DNA from: an uncultured Oscillospiraceae bacterium
GTDB lineage: Bacteria; Bacillota; Clostridia; Oscillospirales; Oscillospiraceae
Reading direction: 5' to 3'
Assembly (NCBI GenBank): GCA_934655875.1
Contig: CAKUHB010000003.1
Location: forward strand, 1 to 64,000
DNA: 64,000 bases
This document shows, piece by piece, positions 17,479 to 26,093 of this stretch (positions within the stretch are counted from its first letter, which is position 1; each line of letters opens with the position of its first letter). Under the pieces are notes generated by a model. That model was given only the letters and a program-made list of their open reading frames with translations. It had not been told where the DNA came from and did not search any database. The position numbers were made by a program, and so were the translations under genes.

Positions 17479-17567
17479 AAAGCCTTCCCCTCCGGGGAAG
17501 GTGGCCCGAAGGGCCGGATGAGGGTCGGGGAGCACTATCGATACTGCAAAGCGAACCTTCGGTGCCC
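17479..17567 (+). repeat. Dispersed intergenic repeat A, copy 1
   Basis: Contains CTTCCCC...GGGGAAGGTGGCCCGAAGGGCC followed by GGATGAGGG and, later, CGATACTGCAAAGC. The second copy, same order and orientation, is at 59168-59257. The whole 450-nt gap 17256-17705 carries no supported gene: it holds an A/T-rich stretch, a CCAGAAAAACC/GGTTTTTCTGG hairpin near 17427-17453, this repeat and repeat B. Confidence 0.75.
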
Positions 17568-17570
17568 AGC

Positions 17571-17640
17571 GTCCCCAGCACTCTTTTCTCCCCTGTCTTT
17601 TCTCTTGCGAGAGAAAAGATTGGGCCGTCGGAGACACGTC
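17571..17640 (+). repeat. Dispersed intergenic repeat B, copy 2
   Basis: Hairpin CTTTTCTC-TTGC-GAGAGAAAAG followed by the same 3' block (GGGCCGTCGGAGACACGTC) as the copy at 14201-14271. The stem sequence differs between copies yet still pairs, pointing to a conserved structure. Confidence 0.7.
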
Positions 17641-17664
17641 TCCGGTTTCCATTAGACCCTGAAA

Positions 17665-17691
17665 ACGCGCGTACCGAAGCCGGTACGCGCG
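17665..17691. terminator. Terminator of ychF
   Basis: ACGCGCGTACC and GGTACGCGCGT pair with a short loop. On the minus strand it lies just after the ychF stop and is followed by TTTTC; on the plus strand a T-rich stretch also follows. Confidence 0.65.
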
Positions 17692-17705
17692 TTCGTTTCT
17701 GTTTT

Positions 17706-18803
17706 TTACACGTTGAACAGGAAGTTCACAACGTCGCCGTCGTGCATGACATATTCCTTGCCCTCGCTGCGAAGCAGGCCCTTTGCCTTTGCGTTGGCCA
17801 GCGTGCCGCAGGCCTTGAGATCGTCAAAGGCGATGACCTCGGCGCGGATGAAGCCGCGCTCAAAATCGGAGTGGATCTTGCCGGCGGCCTGCGGGGCCTT
17901 GGTGCCCTTTTTGATCGTCCACGCGCGGCATTCGTCGCTGCCCGCCGTCAGGAAGGAAATGAGCCCCAGCAGCTCGTAGCTGCACTGGATCAGCCGGTCA
18001 AGGCCGGACTGCTTCAGGCCAAGCTCTTCCATGAACATGGCCTTTTCATCCGGGTCATCCAGCTCGGCAATGTCGGCCTCGAGCTTCGCGCAGATCGGCA
18101 GCACCTCGCTGCCCTCCTTCGCGGCCAGCGCCTGCACCTGCGTGAAATAGCCGCAGGCTTCGGGCGCATTGACGTCGGTCTCGCTGAGGTTCGCGGCATA
18201 GATCGTCTTGCGGAGCGTCAGAAGGTCGCTGGTCGCGATCATGGCGGCGTCATCCTCGGAGCATTCGAACGTGCGGGCCAGATTGCCCTCGTTCATATAG
18301 TCGCGCAGCGCGGTGAAGACCTCGACCTCGTGGTTGAAGCGCTTGTCGCCGCCCTTGGCGTTTTTCTGCGCCTTGTCGATGCGGCGGTCGATCATTTCAA
18401 GGTCGGCCATGATGAGCTCGGTGTTGATGATGTCAATGTCGCGCAGCGGGTCGGTCGAGCCCTCGACGTGGGTGACGTTGGAATCGTCAAAGCAGCGCAC
18501 GACGTGGACGATCGCGTCGCAGCCGCGGATGTTGGACAGGAACTTGTTGCCGAGCCCCTCGCCCTTCGACGCGCCCTTGACGAGACCCGCGATATCGACA
18601 AACTCGATAACAGCCGGCGTGAACTTCTTGGGGTTATGCTGGTCGCGCAGCCACTCGAGCCGCTTGTCCGGCACGGATACGACGCCGACATTCGGGTCGA
18701 TGGTGCAGAACGCATAATTATCCGCCGCAACCCCGGCGTTGGTAATGGCATTGAACAGCGTGGATTTTCCTACATTTGGAAGCCCGACGATACCGAGTTT
18801 CAT
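17706..18803 (-). CDS. ychF: Redox-regulated ATPase YchF (Obg-like)
   Basis: A 365-residue P-loop protein of the Obg/YchF family that prefers ATP and associates with ribosomes. It shows the loop GLPNVGKSTLFNAITNAG (about 6-23), the switch FVDIAGLVKGASKGEGLGN (near 68-86), a coiled-coil insert and a C-terminal TGS domain (RAEVIAFDDL ... GDVVNFLFNV). Length matches the family (about 365). It is a single-gene unit with a clear promoter and terminator. Confidence 0.97.
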   Translation of the reverse strand: MKLGIVGLPNVGKSTLFNAITNAGVAADNYAFCTIDPNVGVVSVPDKRLEWLRDQHNPKKFTPAVIEFVDIAGLVKGASKGEGLGNKFLSNIRGCDAIVHVVRCFDDSNVTHVEGSTDPLRDIDIINTELIMADLEMIDRRIDKAQKNAKGGDKRFNHEVEVFTALRDYMNEGNLARTFECSEDDAAMIATSDLLTLRKTIYAANLSETDVNAPEACGYFTQVQALAAKEGSEVLPICAKLEADIAELDDPDEKAMFMEELGLKQSGLDRLIQCSYELLGLISFLTAGSDECRAWTIKKGTKAPQAAGKIHSDFERGFIRAEVIAFDDLKACGTLANAKAKGLLRSEGKEYVMHDGDVVNFLFNV

Positions 18804-18856
18804 ATGATCTTCTCCTTATCCAGACCCCGGTGGGGCCTGTCCGAATCTTTGGCTTT

Positions 18857-18885
18857 ATTATAATGCGGCAGCCCGGTTTTTTCAA
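18857..18885 (-). promoter_or_regulatory. Promoter of ychF
   Basis: Minus-strand TTGAAA (18885-18880), 17-nt spacer, perfect TATAAT (18862-18857), about 54 nt before the ychF ATG. Confidence 0.75.
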
Positions 18886-18893
18886 CAGGAAAA

Positions 18894-18934
18894 CCGTCCG
18901 GCTGTGCAGGTCTTGCCTGTTTTCCGCCGGACGG
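18894..18934. terminator. Terminator of the L-serine dehydratase gene
   Basis: CCGTCCGGC (18894-18902) pairs with GCCGGACGG (18926-18934). The minus-strand transcript continues into TTTTCC, the plus strand into CTGCTTTTT, so it may work both ways. Confidence 0.6.
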
Positions 18935-18941
18935 CTGCTTT

Positions 18942-20183
18942 TTACTTTGTGCCCGGTGCGCCCGGGACGGTTGAGCCGGCGCGGCGGCTGTAGAGCCGGG
19001 CGAGACCGCCCTCGCTCGTCTCGCGGAAGGCGCGGTTCATGCTGATGCCGGTCTCATACATCGTGCGCACGACCATATCAAAGGAGATCGTTCTTGTGCC
19101 GACCAGCATGTGTGCCAGATTTGCAGAGTCGATGGCACGCTTGGCGGCGACGGCGTTGCGTTCGATGCAGGGGATCTGCACAAGACCGCAGATGGGATCG
19201 CAGGTGAGCCCCAGATGGTGCTCCATGGCGATCTCGGCGGCATATTCGATCTGCTCGATCGGGAACTCCATCAGCTCGCACATGGCGGCGGCCGCCATGG
19301 AGCAGGCCGAGCCGATCTCCGCCTGACAGCCGCATTCCGCGCCGGAAATGGACGCGTTGCGCCGGATGAGATTGCCGATGATCCCGGCCACACCCAGCGC
19401 ATGCGCCATGCGAAGGTCGGAATAGTGGTATTTGCCCTGCAAATACATGAGAACTGCCGGCAGGACGCCGCAGCTGCCGCAGGTCGGCGCAGTGACGATG
19501 GTGCCGTTGCCCGCGTTCTGCTCGGCGGCGGCGAAGGCATAGGCGCAGACCAATTGCAGCTCTCGCACCTGCGGGATCTCCTGCGTGTGCTGCCGCTCAT
19601 ACAGATATTTTGCCTTCCGCTGGACATTCAGGCCGCCCGGCAGAACGCCGGTCGTCTCCAGCCCCTCCTCCACCTCGGCGCGCATGGTACGCCAGATCTC
19701 CTCCAGAAACGACCAGATCTCCGCGCCCTCGTTCAGCTCCACATACTCGCGCAGGGAGATATAGCGCCATTTACAGTACTGTGCGATCTCCGCGAAGGAG
19801 TTTTCCGGGTAGATCTCGTCGCTGCCCTCCGGCTCGCGGCCCTCGATGACGATATCACCGCCGCCGATGGACTCCACGCGCATGCCGGCCGTCTGCGTGC
19901 CGTTCTTGAATGCGGCAAAGTCCAGTGTATTCGGGTGCTTGAGATCGTCCGGGTTCTTGTCGGAAAAAATGATCTCCGTCGGTGTGGGCGATAATACCTC
20001 GGACAGCACGCGATCCGTCCCATGACCGACGCCGGTCAGCGCCAGCGAGCCATAGAGCGTGACCTCATAGCGGTCCGCGTCCGGGTTTTCCTGCTTGAAA
20101 ATTTTTGCGGCGCGCTCCGGCCCCATGGTATGGGAGCTGGACGGGCCTTTCCCTACTTTATACAAATCACGAATGGATTTCAT
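18942..20183 (-). CDS. sdaA: L-serine ammonia-lyase, single-chain iron-sulfur type
   Basis: A 413-residue enzyme that deaminates L-serine to pyruvate using a 4Fe-4S cluster. The N-terminal (beta) half opens IRDLYKVGKGPSSSHTMGPE; the alpha half carries the cysteine motifs TAPTCGSCGVLPA, ECGCQAEIGSACSM and CDPICGLVQIPC. In many Clostridia these halves are separate subunits SdaAB and SdaAA; here they are one chain, shorter than the ~455-residue E. coli type. GGAGG precedes the ATG. A promoter lies about 60 nt upstream. It likely feeds serine into pyruvate during amino-acid fermentation. Confidence 0.93.
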   Translation of the reverse strand: MKSIRDLYKVGKGPSSSHTMGPERAAKIFKQENPDADRYEVTLYGSLALTGVGHGTDRVLSEVLSPTPTEIIFSDKNPDDLKHPNTLDFAAFKNGTQTAGMRVESIGGGDIVIEGREPEGSDEIYPENSFAEIAQYCKWRYISLREYVELNEGAEIWSFLEEIWRTMRAEVEEGLETTGVLPGGLNVQRKAKYLYERQHTQEIPQVRELQLVCAYAFAAAEQNAGNGTIVTAPTCGSCGVLPAVLMYLQGKYHYSDLRMAHALGVAGIIGNLIRRNASISGAECGCQAEIGSACSMAAAAMCELMEFPIEQIEYAAEIAMEHHLGLTCDPICGLVQIPCIERNAVAAKRAIDSANLAHMLVGTRTISFDMVVRTMYETGISMNRAFRETSEGGLARLYSRRAGSTVPGAPGTK

Positions 20184-20236
20184 GATGCATTCCTCCGGTT
20201 TCTGGTACTGAAAAAATCCGAAATTCTTTCAGTATA

Positions 20237-20265
20237 ACTATAGCAGAGAAATGCGCAGAATACAA
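20237..20265 (-). promoter_or_regulatory. Promoter of the L-serine dehydratase gene
   Basis: Minus-strand TTGTAT (20265-20260), 17-nt spacer, TATAGT (20242-20237). It begins immediately after the stop codon of the small upstream gene. Confidence 0.6.
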
Positions 20266-20267
20266 CC

Positions 20268-20435
20268 TTATTTCGTGCCGGAATTGCTGCGGGCCAGCGC
20301 TTCGAGCGACAGCTCGCCCGCGAGCTTGAACAAGGCGTCGTGCAGCACCTGCTCCAACGGCAGGCCGGCCGCACGGGCGACGGAGCGATAGAACTGCTCC
20401 GTCGCCTCGTCGAGCGGAATACAAAAAACAGACAT
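20268..20435 (-). CDS. Small hypothetical protein, 55 residues
   Basis: The ATG at 20435 has GGAGGAGC 8 nt upstream. The product starts MSVFCIPLDEATEQFYRSVA and is predicted mostly helical with an amphipathic core (LEQVLHDALFKLAGELSLEA), recalling small ribbon-helix-helix or DUF-type proteins, but no family is recognised with confidence. The strong ribosome site supports translation. It diverges from proS and lies 84 nt before the serine dehydratase ATG, so it may share a transcript with it. Confidence 0.55.
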   Translation of the reverse strand: MSVFCIPLDEATEQFYRSVARAAGLPLEQVLHDALFKLAGELSLEALARSNSGTK

Positions 20436-20542
20436 GGCAAACGCTCCTCCAATCAGGTACTCCATCTTATGTGCAGACGCTTGACAAGTGTGATAGAATA
20501 ATAACATTGGCTGAAAAAGTAATTCCGAAAGGATGAATGGAT

Positions 20543-21979
20543 ATGGCAAAAGAGAAGAAAGTGGAGCAGATCACCGATATGGAGGTCGATTTTGCCCAGT
20601 GGTACACCGATATCTGCCGCAAGGCGGAGCTGGTCGAATACGCGTCGGTCAAGGGCTTTACGATCCTGCGGCCGTATGGCTACGCGATCTGGGAGAACAT
20701 CCAGCGCATCATGGACGGCGAGTTCAAAAAGACCGGCCATGAGAACGTGGCCATGCCGGTCCTGATCCCCGAGAGCCTGCTCAAAAAAGAGGGCGAGCTG
20801 GTCAACGGCTTCGCGCCGGAGGTCGCGTGGGTCACGATGGGCGGCAGCGAAAAGCTCGAGGAGCGTCTGGCCTTCCGCCCGACGTCCGAGACGATGTTCT
20901 GCGACCATTGGTCGCGCGTTTTGCAGACCTACCGTGAGCTGCCGATGCTCTATAACCAGTGGTGCTCCGTCATCCGCTGGGAAAAGACGACCCGCCCGTT
21001 CCTGCGCAGCCGCGAGTTCTGGTGGCAGGAGGGTCATACCATCCACGAGACCGCAGAGGAGGCCATCCACGAGACCGAGCAGCAGCTGAAGTGCTACGCC
21101 GATTTCTTTGAGAACGTCCTCGCCATCCCCGTTGTTCCCGGCCAGAAGACCGAGAAGGAAAAGTTCGCCGGTGCAGAAGCCACCTACACCGTCGAGTGTC
21201 TCATGAAGGATCACAAGGCCTTGCAGGGCGCGACGAGCCACTACTTCGGCGACAAGTTCTCCCGCGCCTATAACGTGACCTTCACCGGCCGCGACAATAA
21301 GCTCCAGTATCCGTTCCAGACCTCCTGGGGCTCCACCACGCGCATGATCGGCGCCGTCATCATGGCGCACGGCGACAACAACGGCCTTGTCCTGCCGCCC
21401 AAGATCGCGCCTGTGCAGGTCATCGTCCTGCCCGTCGCCATGCACAAGGCCGGCGTTCTGGAAAAGGCAGCCGAGCTGCGCGACCGTCTGGCCGCCGCGG
21501 GTCTGCGCGTCAAGATGGACGATTCCGATAACTCGATGGGCTGGAAGTGTGCGCAGTACGAGATGAAGGGCGTGCCCGTGCGCGTCGAGATCGGCCCGCG
21601 CGATATCGAGGCCGGTCAGTGCGTCCTCGTCCGCCGCAACGACGGGGAAAAGACCGTCGTCGCGCTCGAGAACCTCGAAGCTGCCGTCAAGGAGCAGCTG
21701 GAGCTGGTGCAGAAGGGCATGTACGAAAAGGCCATGCAGAACCTCGACAGCCACATCTTTGAAGCGCATTCGCTCGAGGAAGCCAAGAAGCTTCAGGCCG
21801 AGCACGGCGGCTTCATCAAGACCATGTGGTGCGGCGAGCTGGAATGCGAACTGAAGATGAAGGAAGAGGGCGGCATGTCCTCCCGCTGCATGCCTTTGAA
21901 GCAGGAGCATCTCGGCGACGTTTGCCCGATCTGCGGCAAGCCCGCCAAGAAGATGATCTACTGGGGCATTGCGTACTAA
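20543..21979 (+). CDS. proS: Prolyl-tRNA synthetase, short (archaeal/eukaryotic-like) form
   Basis: A 478-residue class II synthetase that charges tRNA-Pro. Motif 2 is visible as YNQWCSVIRWEKTTRPFLRSREFWWQEGH (split here: YNQWCSVIRWEKTTRP then FLRSREFWWQEGH, about 138-166), motif 3 as TSWGSTTRMIGAVIMAHGD near 268, followed by an anticodon domain and a C-terminal zinc-type segment CMPLKQEHLGDVCPICGKPA. It lacks the editing insertion of the long bacterial form. The ATG at 20543 is preferred over 20537 because the GAAAGGA is 9 nt rather than 3 nt away. A perfect-fold hairpin follows the stop. Confidence 0.95.
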   Translation: MAKEKKVEQITDMEVDFAQWYTDICRKAELVEYASVKGFTILRPYGYAIWENIQRIMDGEFKKTGHENVAMPVLIPESLLKKEGELVNGFAPEVAWVTMGGSEKLEERLAFRPTSETMFCDHWSRVLQTYRELPMLYNQWCSVIRWEKTTRPFLRSREFWWQEGHTIHETAEEAIHETEQQLKCYADFFENVLAIPVVPGQKTEKEKFAGAEATYTVECLMKDHKALQGATSHYFGDKFSRAYNVTFTGRDNKLQYPFQTSWGSTTRMIGAVIMAHGDNNGLVLPPKIAPVQVIVLPVAMHKAGVLEKAAELRDRLAAAGLRVKMDDSDNSMGWKCAQYEMKGVPVRVEIGPRDIEAGQCVLVRRNDGEKTVVALENLEAAVKEQLELVQKGMYEKAMQNLDSHIFEAHSLEEAKKLQAEHGGFIKTMWCGELECELKMKEEGGMSSRCMPLKQEHLGDVCPICGKPAKKMIYWGIAY

Positions 21980-21992
21980 ATAGAGCTTTGAT

Positions 21993-22032
21993 CAAACAGC
22001 CGCTGCTTTCGAATGAAAGCAGCGGCTGTTTG
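21993..22032 (+). terminator. Long perfect hairpin after proS
   Basis: An 18-bp perfect stem (CAAACAGCCGCTGCTTTC and its complement) with a GAAT loop, 14 nt after the proS stop. The T-run is weak. Confidence 0.55.
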
Positions 22033-22086
22033 ACTTATCAGAAGCTATCAAAAACATCAACATCCGTTCTGTGCTGAAAACCTTCC

Positions 22087-22268
22087 GGCTTGTCTGTAGG
22101 GGTCGATGCCTACATTGCCCCGGCAGAACAGGCAGATTTTACGGGAACTTACGGCAACTACGCAATCTCTACAGCGGGACGATGTGCACCAGCAAGCGGT
22201 GGACCCACATCCGTAATGCTCCTTCGTCGCGAACGGCTGTGACCGGCATCGTCCCCTACGAACAAGTC
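22087..22268. mobile_element. Possible MITE-like element with 24-bp inverted termini
   Basis: The left end (22087-22110, GGCTTGTCTGTAGGGGTCGATGCC split as GGCTTGTCTGTAGGGG and TCGATGCC) matches the reverse complement of the right end (22245-22268) at 20 of 24 positions. The 182-bp segment has no open frame and accounts for most of the 333-nt gap between proS and the P-II gene. No target duplication is evident. Confidence 0.45.
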
Positions 22269-22313
22269 TGAAGTATTACCGCTAAGAACAGAACATACTT
22301 TTTGGGCAGTGCG

Positions 22314-22982
22314 CTATCCTTCCTCCCGCTCGCGCAGGCCGGCGACGGAGGAGATGGGCAGCGAGAAGCAGATCGCGCCGGCTTTGGTGCCGGGGCCGGC
22401 CTTTTCGCTGATCGCGCGCATGATCGCAGCCTTTTCGTCTGCGTAGGCGATGATGTAGACCATGTCCTTTTCGTCGGCAAGGCTCACGCCGAAGAACTTT
22501 TCGCCGCGCGTCGAGCCGGTGCCCTTGGCGTGCAGCACCGTGCCGCCGCCGGCGCCCGCTTCGCGCGCCGCGTCCATGACGTAATCGGCGCAGCCTTCAT
22601 TTAAGATCACAACGATAAGCTCGTGCTGAAACTCCATACTCGGCGCTCCTCCTGTTTTGGGATTGTTGGTAAGATAGGCAAGGGTCCTGCCGCCCGCCAC
22701 GCTCTTGAGCGGAACGGTCAGCATGATGCCGTTGCCGGGAATGTCGATAAAAAGGCGGCGCTTGGCAGCCTTCATCAGCTGCGCGGCCTCCTGCGCGCCG
22801 GTCACGGCGCTGATGATGGTCTTCGGCGCGGCATCCAGACCGTAGACGGCCAGATGCTCGCTCTTTGCCGTTCCGCGGCCCGGCATACTGAGGATCATCG
22901 GCAGCCCGGCGTCGCGGTACAGCGCGCCCATGGCTTCGCCGCGATCCGCGTCGGTCACGGCAATGGTATAATACAGCTCCAT
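22314..22982 (-). CDS. Tandem P-II (GlnB-like) domain protein
   Basis: A 222-residue protein with two ferredoxin-like P-II units: the first MELYYTIAVTDADRGEAMGA to about residue 108, the second from ELIVVILNEGCADYVMDAAR (about 120) to the end, with the glycine-rich segment GAGGGTVLHAKGTGS resembling the P-II nucleotide site. P-II proteins sense ATP/ADP and small ligands and often gate transporters encoded next door. It directly follows the DUF1538 membrane gene (1-2 nt apart), so regulation of that transporter is the simplest reading. The effector and ligand are unknown. Confidence 0.75.
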   Translation of the reverse strand: MELYYTIAVTDADRGEAMGALYRDAGLPMILSMPGRGTAKSEHLAVYGLDAAPKTIISAVTGAQEAAQLMKAAKRRLFIDIPGNGIMLTVPLKSVAGGRTLAYLTNNPKTGGAPSMEFQHELIVVILNEGCADYVMDAAREAGAGGGTVLHAKGTGSTRGEKFFGVSLADEKDMVYIIAYADEKAAIMRAISEKAGPGTKAGAICFSLPISSVAGLREREEG

Positions 22983-22983
22983 A

Positions 22984-24510
22984 TCAGCACGCCTCCCACA
23001 GCTCGATGATTTCGTTGTCGCCGAACGCCGGCAGCACAGGCTCGGCTGCGGCCCGGCGGGATTTGACGACGTAGATCGCGCCCATGACCTGCACCGTGAT
23101 GAGCGGCATCATCGCGACCAGCGCGACAAGGCCAAAGGCGTCCGTCATGACGTTCCCGCCCAGCGCCTGACACGCGCCCATGGCGAACGGCAGCATGAAC
23201 GTCGCCGTCAGCGGGCCGGAGGCGACGCCGCCGGAGTCGAACGCGATGGCCGTAAACGTGCGCGGCACGAAGAACGACAGCGCCAACGCGATAAAATAGC
23301 CCGGGACGAGGAAATACAGGATTGGGATACCGGTGATGACGCGCAGCATGGCAAGTCCGCCCGCAGCCGAGACTGCGATGGAAAGGCTCATGCCCATCGC
23401 CCTGGCCGAGATGGCGCCGGCGCTCAGATCCTCGACCTGCTTGTTGAGGATATGGACGGCAGGCTCTGCATTGATGATGAACCAGCCCATGAGCATCGCC
23501 AGCGGGATCAGCAGCCAGATGCGCCAGCCCTCGGTCAGCGCCGCGCCCAGCACATAGCCCAGCGGCGAGAAGCCGACGTTCACGCCCGTGAGGAACAGGA
23601 CAAGGCCGAGATATGTATACAGAATGCCGACCATGACCCGCAGAAACGGCAGCTTCCGCAGCCGCAGCGAGACGAGCTGGAAGATCAGGAAGAACACGAC
23701 GATCGGCAGCAGCGCGATGGTGACCTCCTTCAGATATTCCGGAATGGCGTGCAGATAGTCGCGGCCAAGAAGAACCGTATCGGTGATCGCAGCGACCGTC
23801 TGCGTCTCGGCCTGCGCGGGCTGCGTCCGGTAGATCGCGCCCAGCAGCAGAACCGAAGCGATCGGCCCGATGGAGCACAGGCCGACAAGGCCGAACGAGT
23901 CCGCCTTGGCATTTTCGTCGGAACGGATGGACGCAACACCGACGCCGAGCGCCATGATAAACGGCACCGTCATCGGCCCCGTCGTTACGCCGCCGGAGTC
24001 AAACGCCACGGCGAGGATCCCCTGATCGGACAGGAACGCCGCCAGGAACACCAGCACGTAAAACACGATCAGCAGCAGCCGCAGCGAGATGCCGAACAGG
24101 ATACGCACCATGCACAGCATGAGAAAAATGCCGACGCCGACGGAGACCGTCAGAATGAGAACTGTCTTGTCGATATCCGGCACGTTGGCAGCCAGCACCT
24201 GCAAATCCGGCTCCGCCACGGTGATGGCGACGCCGAGCAGAAAGCTCACCGCGAGGATCAGCCCCAGCTTGCGCGATTTTGTCAGCTTGGAACCGATATA
24301 GTTGCCGATCTTGCTCATGGACATCTCAGCGCCCAGCGTGAACAGCCCCATGCCGAGGATCAGCATGGCCGTCGCAAGCAGGAACGAGAGCATCAGTCCC
24401 GTGTCGACCGGCACGAGGACAAAGCAGATGAGCAGCACGATCAGGCTGATCGGCAGGACGGAGGCTGCGGCCTCCCGCAGCTTTTCAAACAGCACCTGTT
24501 TTTGGTACAA
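22984..24510 (-). CDS. Double DUF1538 membrane protein (UmpA-UmpB-like fusion)
   Basis: A 508-residue polytopic protein with two similar halves; the repeated block GGVTTGPMTVPFIMALGVGV (about 184-203) has a counterpart GGVASGPLTATFMLPFAMGA (about 427-446), each preceded by a VAFDS or AIAFDS motif. This is the DUF1538 family; in halophiles the two-gene UmpAB version has been reported as a Na+/H+ or K+/H+ antiporter. Here both units are on one chain. It is followed by a P-II gene and diverges from an NhaC antiporter gene. Substrate is inferred only. Confidence 0.8.
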   Translation of the reverse strand: MYQKQVLFEKLREAAASVLPISLIVLLICFVLVPVDTGLMLSFLLATAMLILGMGLFTLGAEMSMSKIGNYIGSKLTKSRKLGLILAVSFLLGVAITVAEPDLQVLAANVPDIDKTVLILTVSVGVGIFLMLCMVRILFGISLRLLLIVFYVLVFLAAFLSDQGILAVAFDSGGVTTGPMTVPFIMALGVGVASIRSDENAKADSFGLVGLCSIGPIASVLLLGAIYRTQPAQAETQTVAAITDTVLLGRDYLHAIPEYLKEVTIALLPIVVFFLIFQLVSLRLRKLPFLRVMVGILYTYLGLVLFLTGVNVGFSPLGYVLGAALTEGWRIWLLIPLAMLMGWFIINAEPAVHILNKQVEDLSAGAISARAMGMSLSIAVSAAGGLAMLRVITGIPILYFLVPGYFIALALSFFVPRTFTAIAFDSGGVASGPLTATFMLPFAMGACQALGGNVMTDAFGLVALVAMMPLITVQVMGAIYVVKSRRAAAEPVLPAFGDNEIIELWEAC

Positions 24511-24672
24511 AGGCTCACTCCTTTTCGAGAATTATTCTTATTTTATCATAAAACCGGCCGGATGAACAGGCCGCAACTGTAAAAAAGCTGTTAACTTTCC
24601 AGGCGGCTCCGCCGCCTGTTATCCATTCCCGCTGTATTTTTATGCAGAATCACCAAAGATTTGCCGCTTTAC

Positions 24673-24701
24673 TTGACGGAAGAATGAAAACCCGATACAA
24701 T
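24673..24701 (+). promoter_or_regulatory. Promoter of the nhaC-like gene
   Basis: TTGACG (24673-24678), 17-nt spacer, TACAAT (24696-24701), 75 nt before the nhaC ATG. The 265-nt gap 24511-24775 otherwise shows only A/T-rich DNA next to the DUF1538 start. Confidence 0.75.
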
Positions 24702-24775
24702 AATTCAGTTCATGCACGAAGACCCCGGCTGCCCCTTGCAGTCAGGGTCAAACTTTTGAAAAGAGAGAGAAACAT

Positions 24776-26089
24776 ATGGAAAAGAAACCCGCACGCGCGA
24801 TTGCGCTGCTCCCGATCGGCGTCTTTCTGATCCTGTATCTGGGGCTTGGTCTTGTTTTTGAATACGGACTGCATATTGAGATGGGCTTTTACAATATTCC
24901 CATCGTCGTGGCGTTCCTGGCGGCGATTCTGGTCGCCTGTTTGCAGAACCGCGGTCTTTCGTTCGACGAAAAGCTGGAGGTCATGGCCAAGGGCGTCGGC
25001 GATAAGAACATCATGACGATGATCCTGATTTTCCTGGCCGCCGGTGTGTTTGTCGGCGTCGTCGGCCGCAGCAGTGCAGAGAGCGTCGCCTATTTCATGC
25101 TCTCGCATATCCCGGCGCGCTTTGCCGTGGCGGTTCTGTTCGTGGTCGCCTGCTTCGTCTCGACGGCCATGGGCACCTCCTGCGGCACCATCACGCTGAT
25201 CGTCCCGATCGCGGTCGCCGTGGCGAAAACGTCCGGCTTCAGCCTGCCGCTTTGCATCGGCTCCGTCATGGGCGGCGCGATGTTCGGCGACAATCTGTCG
25301 TTCATCTCCGACACGACCATCGCCGCCTGCAACACGCAGGGCTGCGCGATGAAGGATAAATTCCGCACGAACTTCCGCATTGCCCTGCCGGCCGCGCTGG
25401 CCGCGCTGGTGCTGATCCTCGTCTTCTCGCTGCACAGCGACATCGGCGCGGTGCAGATCCCGGACTATAACCTGCTGCAAACGGTTCCGTACATTCTGGT
25501 GCTCATCGGCGGCGTGGCGGGCATCAATGTGTTCGTCGTGCTTCTGACCGGCATCGTCTCCGGCACGGTCATCATGCTCGCCACCGGTGCGACACACCCG
25601 ACGGAGCTGCTCGGCAGCATGGGCAGCGGCGCGTCCGGCATGTTTGAGACGATCATGGTCACGATCCTCGTGTCGGCCATGTGCGGTCTGATCCGCGAAT
25701 ACGGCGGCTTTGAAGCGCTGCTGGGCTTCATCGGGCGCATTTTCCACGGGCAGAAGGGCGGCCAGCTGGGCATCGGCCTGCTTGTCGGCGCGATGGACAT
25801 TGCCACAGCCAACAACACCGTCGCCATCGTCATGGCCGGCCCCATCGCCCGCCAGATGAGCGAGGAATACGGCATCAGCGCCAGAAAGAGCGCGTCGCTG
25901 CTCGATACGTTCTCCTGCATCTTCCAGGGCATCATCCCCTATGGCGCGCAGATGCTGCTGGCCATCTCCGCTTGTGCGGAGCTCGGCGAGACGCTGACCG
26001 CCTTCCAGATCATCCCCTTCCTGTTCTACCCGTATCTGCTGCTGCTCAGCTCGCTCGTGTTCATGTTCCTGGTTCCGGAGAAAAAATAA
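24776..26089 (+). CDS. NhaC family Na+/H+ antiporter
   Basis: A 437-residue membrane protein of the NhaC ion-transporter superfamily. Family marks are MGTSCGTITLIVPIAVAVA (near 138-156), GGAMFGDNLSFISDTTIAAC (near 164-183) and GAMDIATANNTVAIVMAGPI (near 340-360). About 11-12 hydrophobic helices are visible. The family includes Na+/H+, malate-lactate and amino-acid exchangers, so the exact substrate is open. It has its own promoter and a strong terminator and faces the DUF1538/P-II operon. Confidence 0.88.
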   Translation: MEKKPARAIALLPIGVFLILYLGLGLVFEYGLHIEMGFYNIPIVVAFLAAILVACLQNRGLSFDEKLEVMAKGVGDKNIMTMILIFLAAGVFVGVVGRSSAESVAYFMLSHIPARFAVAVLFVVACFVSTAMGTSCGTITLIVPIAVAVAKTSGFSLPLCIGSVMGGAMFGDNLSFISDTTIAACNTQGCAMKDKFRTNFRIALPAALAALVLILVFSLHSDIGAVQIPDYNLLQTVPYILVLIGGVAGINVFVVLLTGIVSGTVIMLATGATHPTELLGSMGSGASGMFETIMVTILVSAMCGLIREYGGFEALLGFIGRIFHGQKGGQLGIGLLVGAMDIATANNTVAIVMAGPIARQMSEEYGISARKSASLLDTFSCIFQGIIPYGAQMLLAISACAELGETLTAFQIIPFLFYPYLLLLSSLVFMFLVPEKK

Positions 26090-26093
26090 AAAC

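Noticed and set aside
20461..20520. A TTGACA near 20481 as proS promoter
   Set aside because: No -10 element lies at a usable distance; the nearest A/T hexamers are 8-13 bp away.
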